NCBI GenBank assembly: GCA_947624575.1
Contig: CANQKY010000008.1
Coordinates: forward strand, 1-40,686
Origin: an uncultured Clostridia bacterium
Lineage (GTDB): Bacteria; Bacillota; Clostridia; Oscillospirales; Ruminococcaceae
DNA length: 40,686 nucleotides
Direction of reading: 5' to 3'
How positions within the stretch are numbered: position 1 is the stretch's first letter; every line of letters begins with the position of its first letter. The position numbers and the translations under genes were made by a program. The notes below the pieces were generated by a model, which was not told the DNA's origin, ran no database searches, and was given only the letters and a program-made list of their open reading frames with translations. Shown here piece after piece: positions 40,667 through 40,686 of the stretch.

Positions 40667-40686
40667 GCGGCCGCCATTATGGCCTC
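40667..40686. other. NotI site at the right end, possible cloning junction
   Basis: GCGGCCGC at 40667-40674 followed by CATTATGGCCTC ends the window, directly after a long AT-rich stretch. The abrupt change and the total length of about 40.7 kb suggest that the end could be vector or adaptor sequence of a fosmid-type clone. It may equally be natural. Confidence 0.3.

Overview
The window reads as chromosomal DNA from an anaerobic, probably gut-associated member of the Clostridia, most like the Oscillospiraceae/Ruminococcaceae. The evidence is an electron-bifurcating [FeFe]-hydrogenase operon, a Firmicutes-type glgB-glgC-glgD-glgA glycogen operon, VanR/VanS/VanY homologues, Gram-positive LexA boxes (GAAC-N4-GTTC) and strong AGGAGG ribosome sites. 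The species cannot be named from the sequence. No rRNA, tRNA or CRISPR array was seen.

Layout. 1-460: right part of an IS3-family element cut by the window edge. 629-3354: vanR-vanS, then vanY and a 27-codon membrane peptide, with no van ligase genes; 11-bp tandem repeats precede vanR and vanY. 3499-5403: a cytosolic GH20 hexosaminidase. 5447-11247 (minus): uvrB-uvrA-tag behind a LexA box, preceded by a DUF2500-like membrane protein. 11367-14844 (plus): an aspartate carbamoyltransferase with a PyrI-like zinc tail, then pcrA/uvrD. 14929-15756: a cysteine-rich protein with a sporulation-sigma-like promoter, followed by a 300-bp cluster of inverted repeats.

16073-24638 is the most interesting part. 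A minus-strand operon (hydC, an orphan HATPase, a 2Fe-2S protein, hydB, hydA) encodes a bifurcating hydrogenase. Head to head with it, a plus-strand operon encodes a DRTGG protein, an RsbW-like ATPase, a HydS-like [FeFe]-hydrogenase homologue with altered H-cluster loops and a C-terminal Fe-S domain, a second DRTGG protein and a PHP phosphoesterase. I read the second operon as a candidate redox/H2-sensing and signalling module for the first.

24662-26927 (minus): a polar amino acid ABC importer. 27196-27837 (plus): a phosphoribosyltransferase-like protein lacking the usual acidic PRPP-loop pair, behind a leader with a terminator hairpin. 27888-33639 (minus): glycogen synthesis. 33853-34179: an unknown membrane protein. 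34294-35493: DNA polymerase IV with its own LexA box. 35552-37213 (minus): an ABC exporter with its own promoter. 37440-40438 (minus): a large secreted repeat protein followed by a 50-aa peptide with a YxxP leader-like motif. The last 20 bases contain a NotI site in an AT-rich setting, and the length is that of a fosmid insert, so the right end may be a cloning junction.
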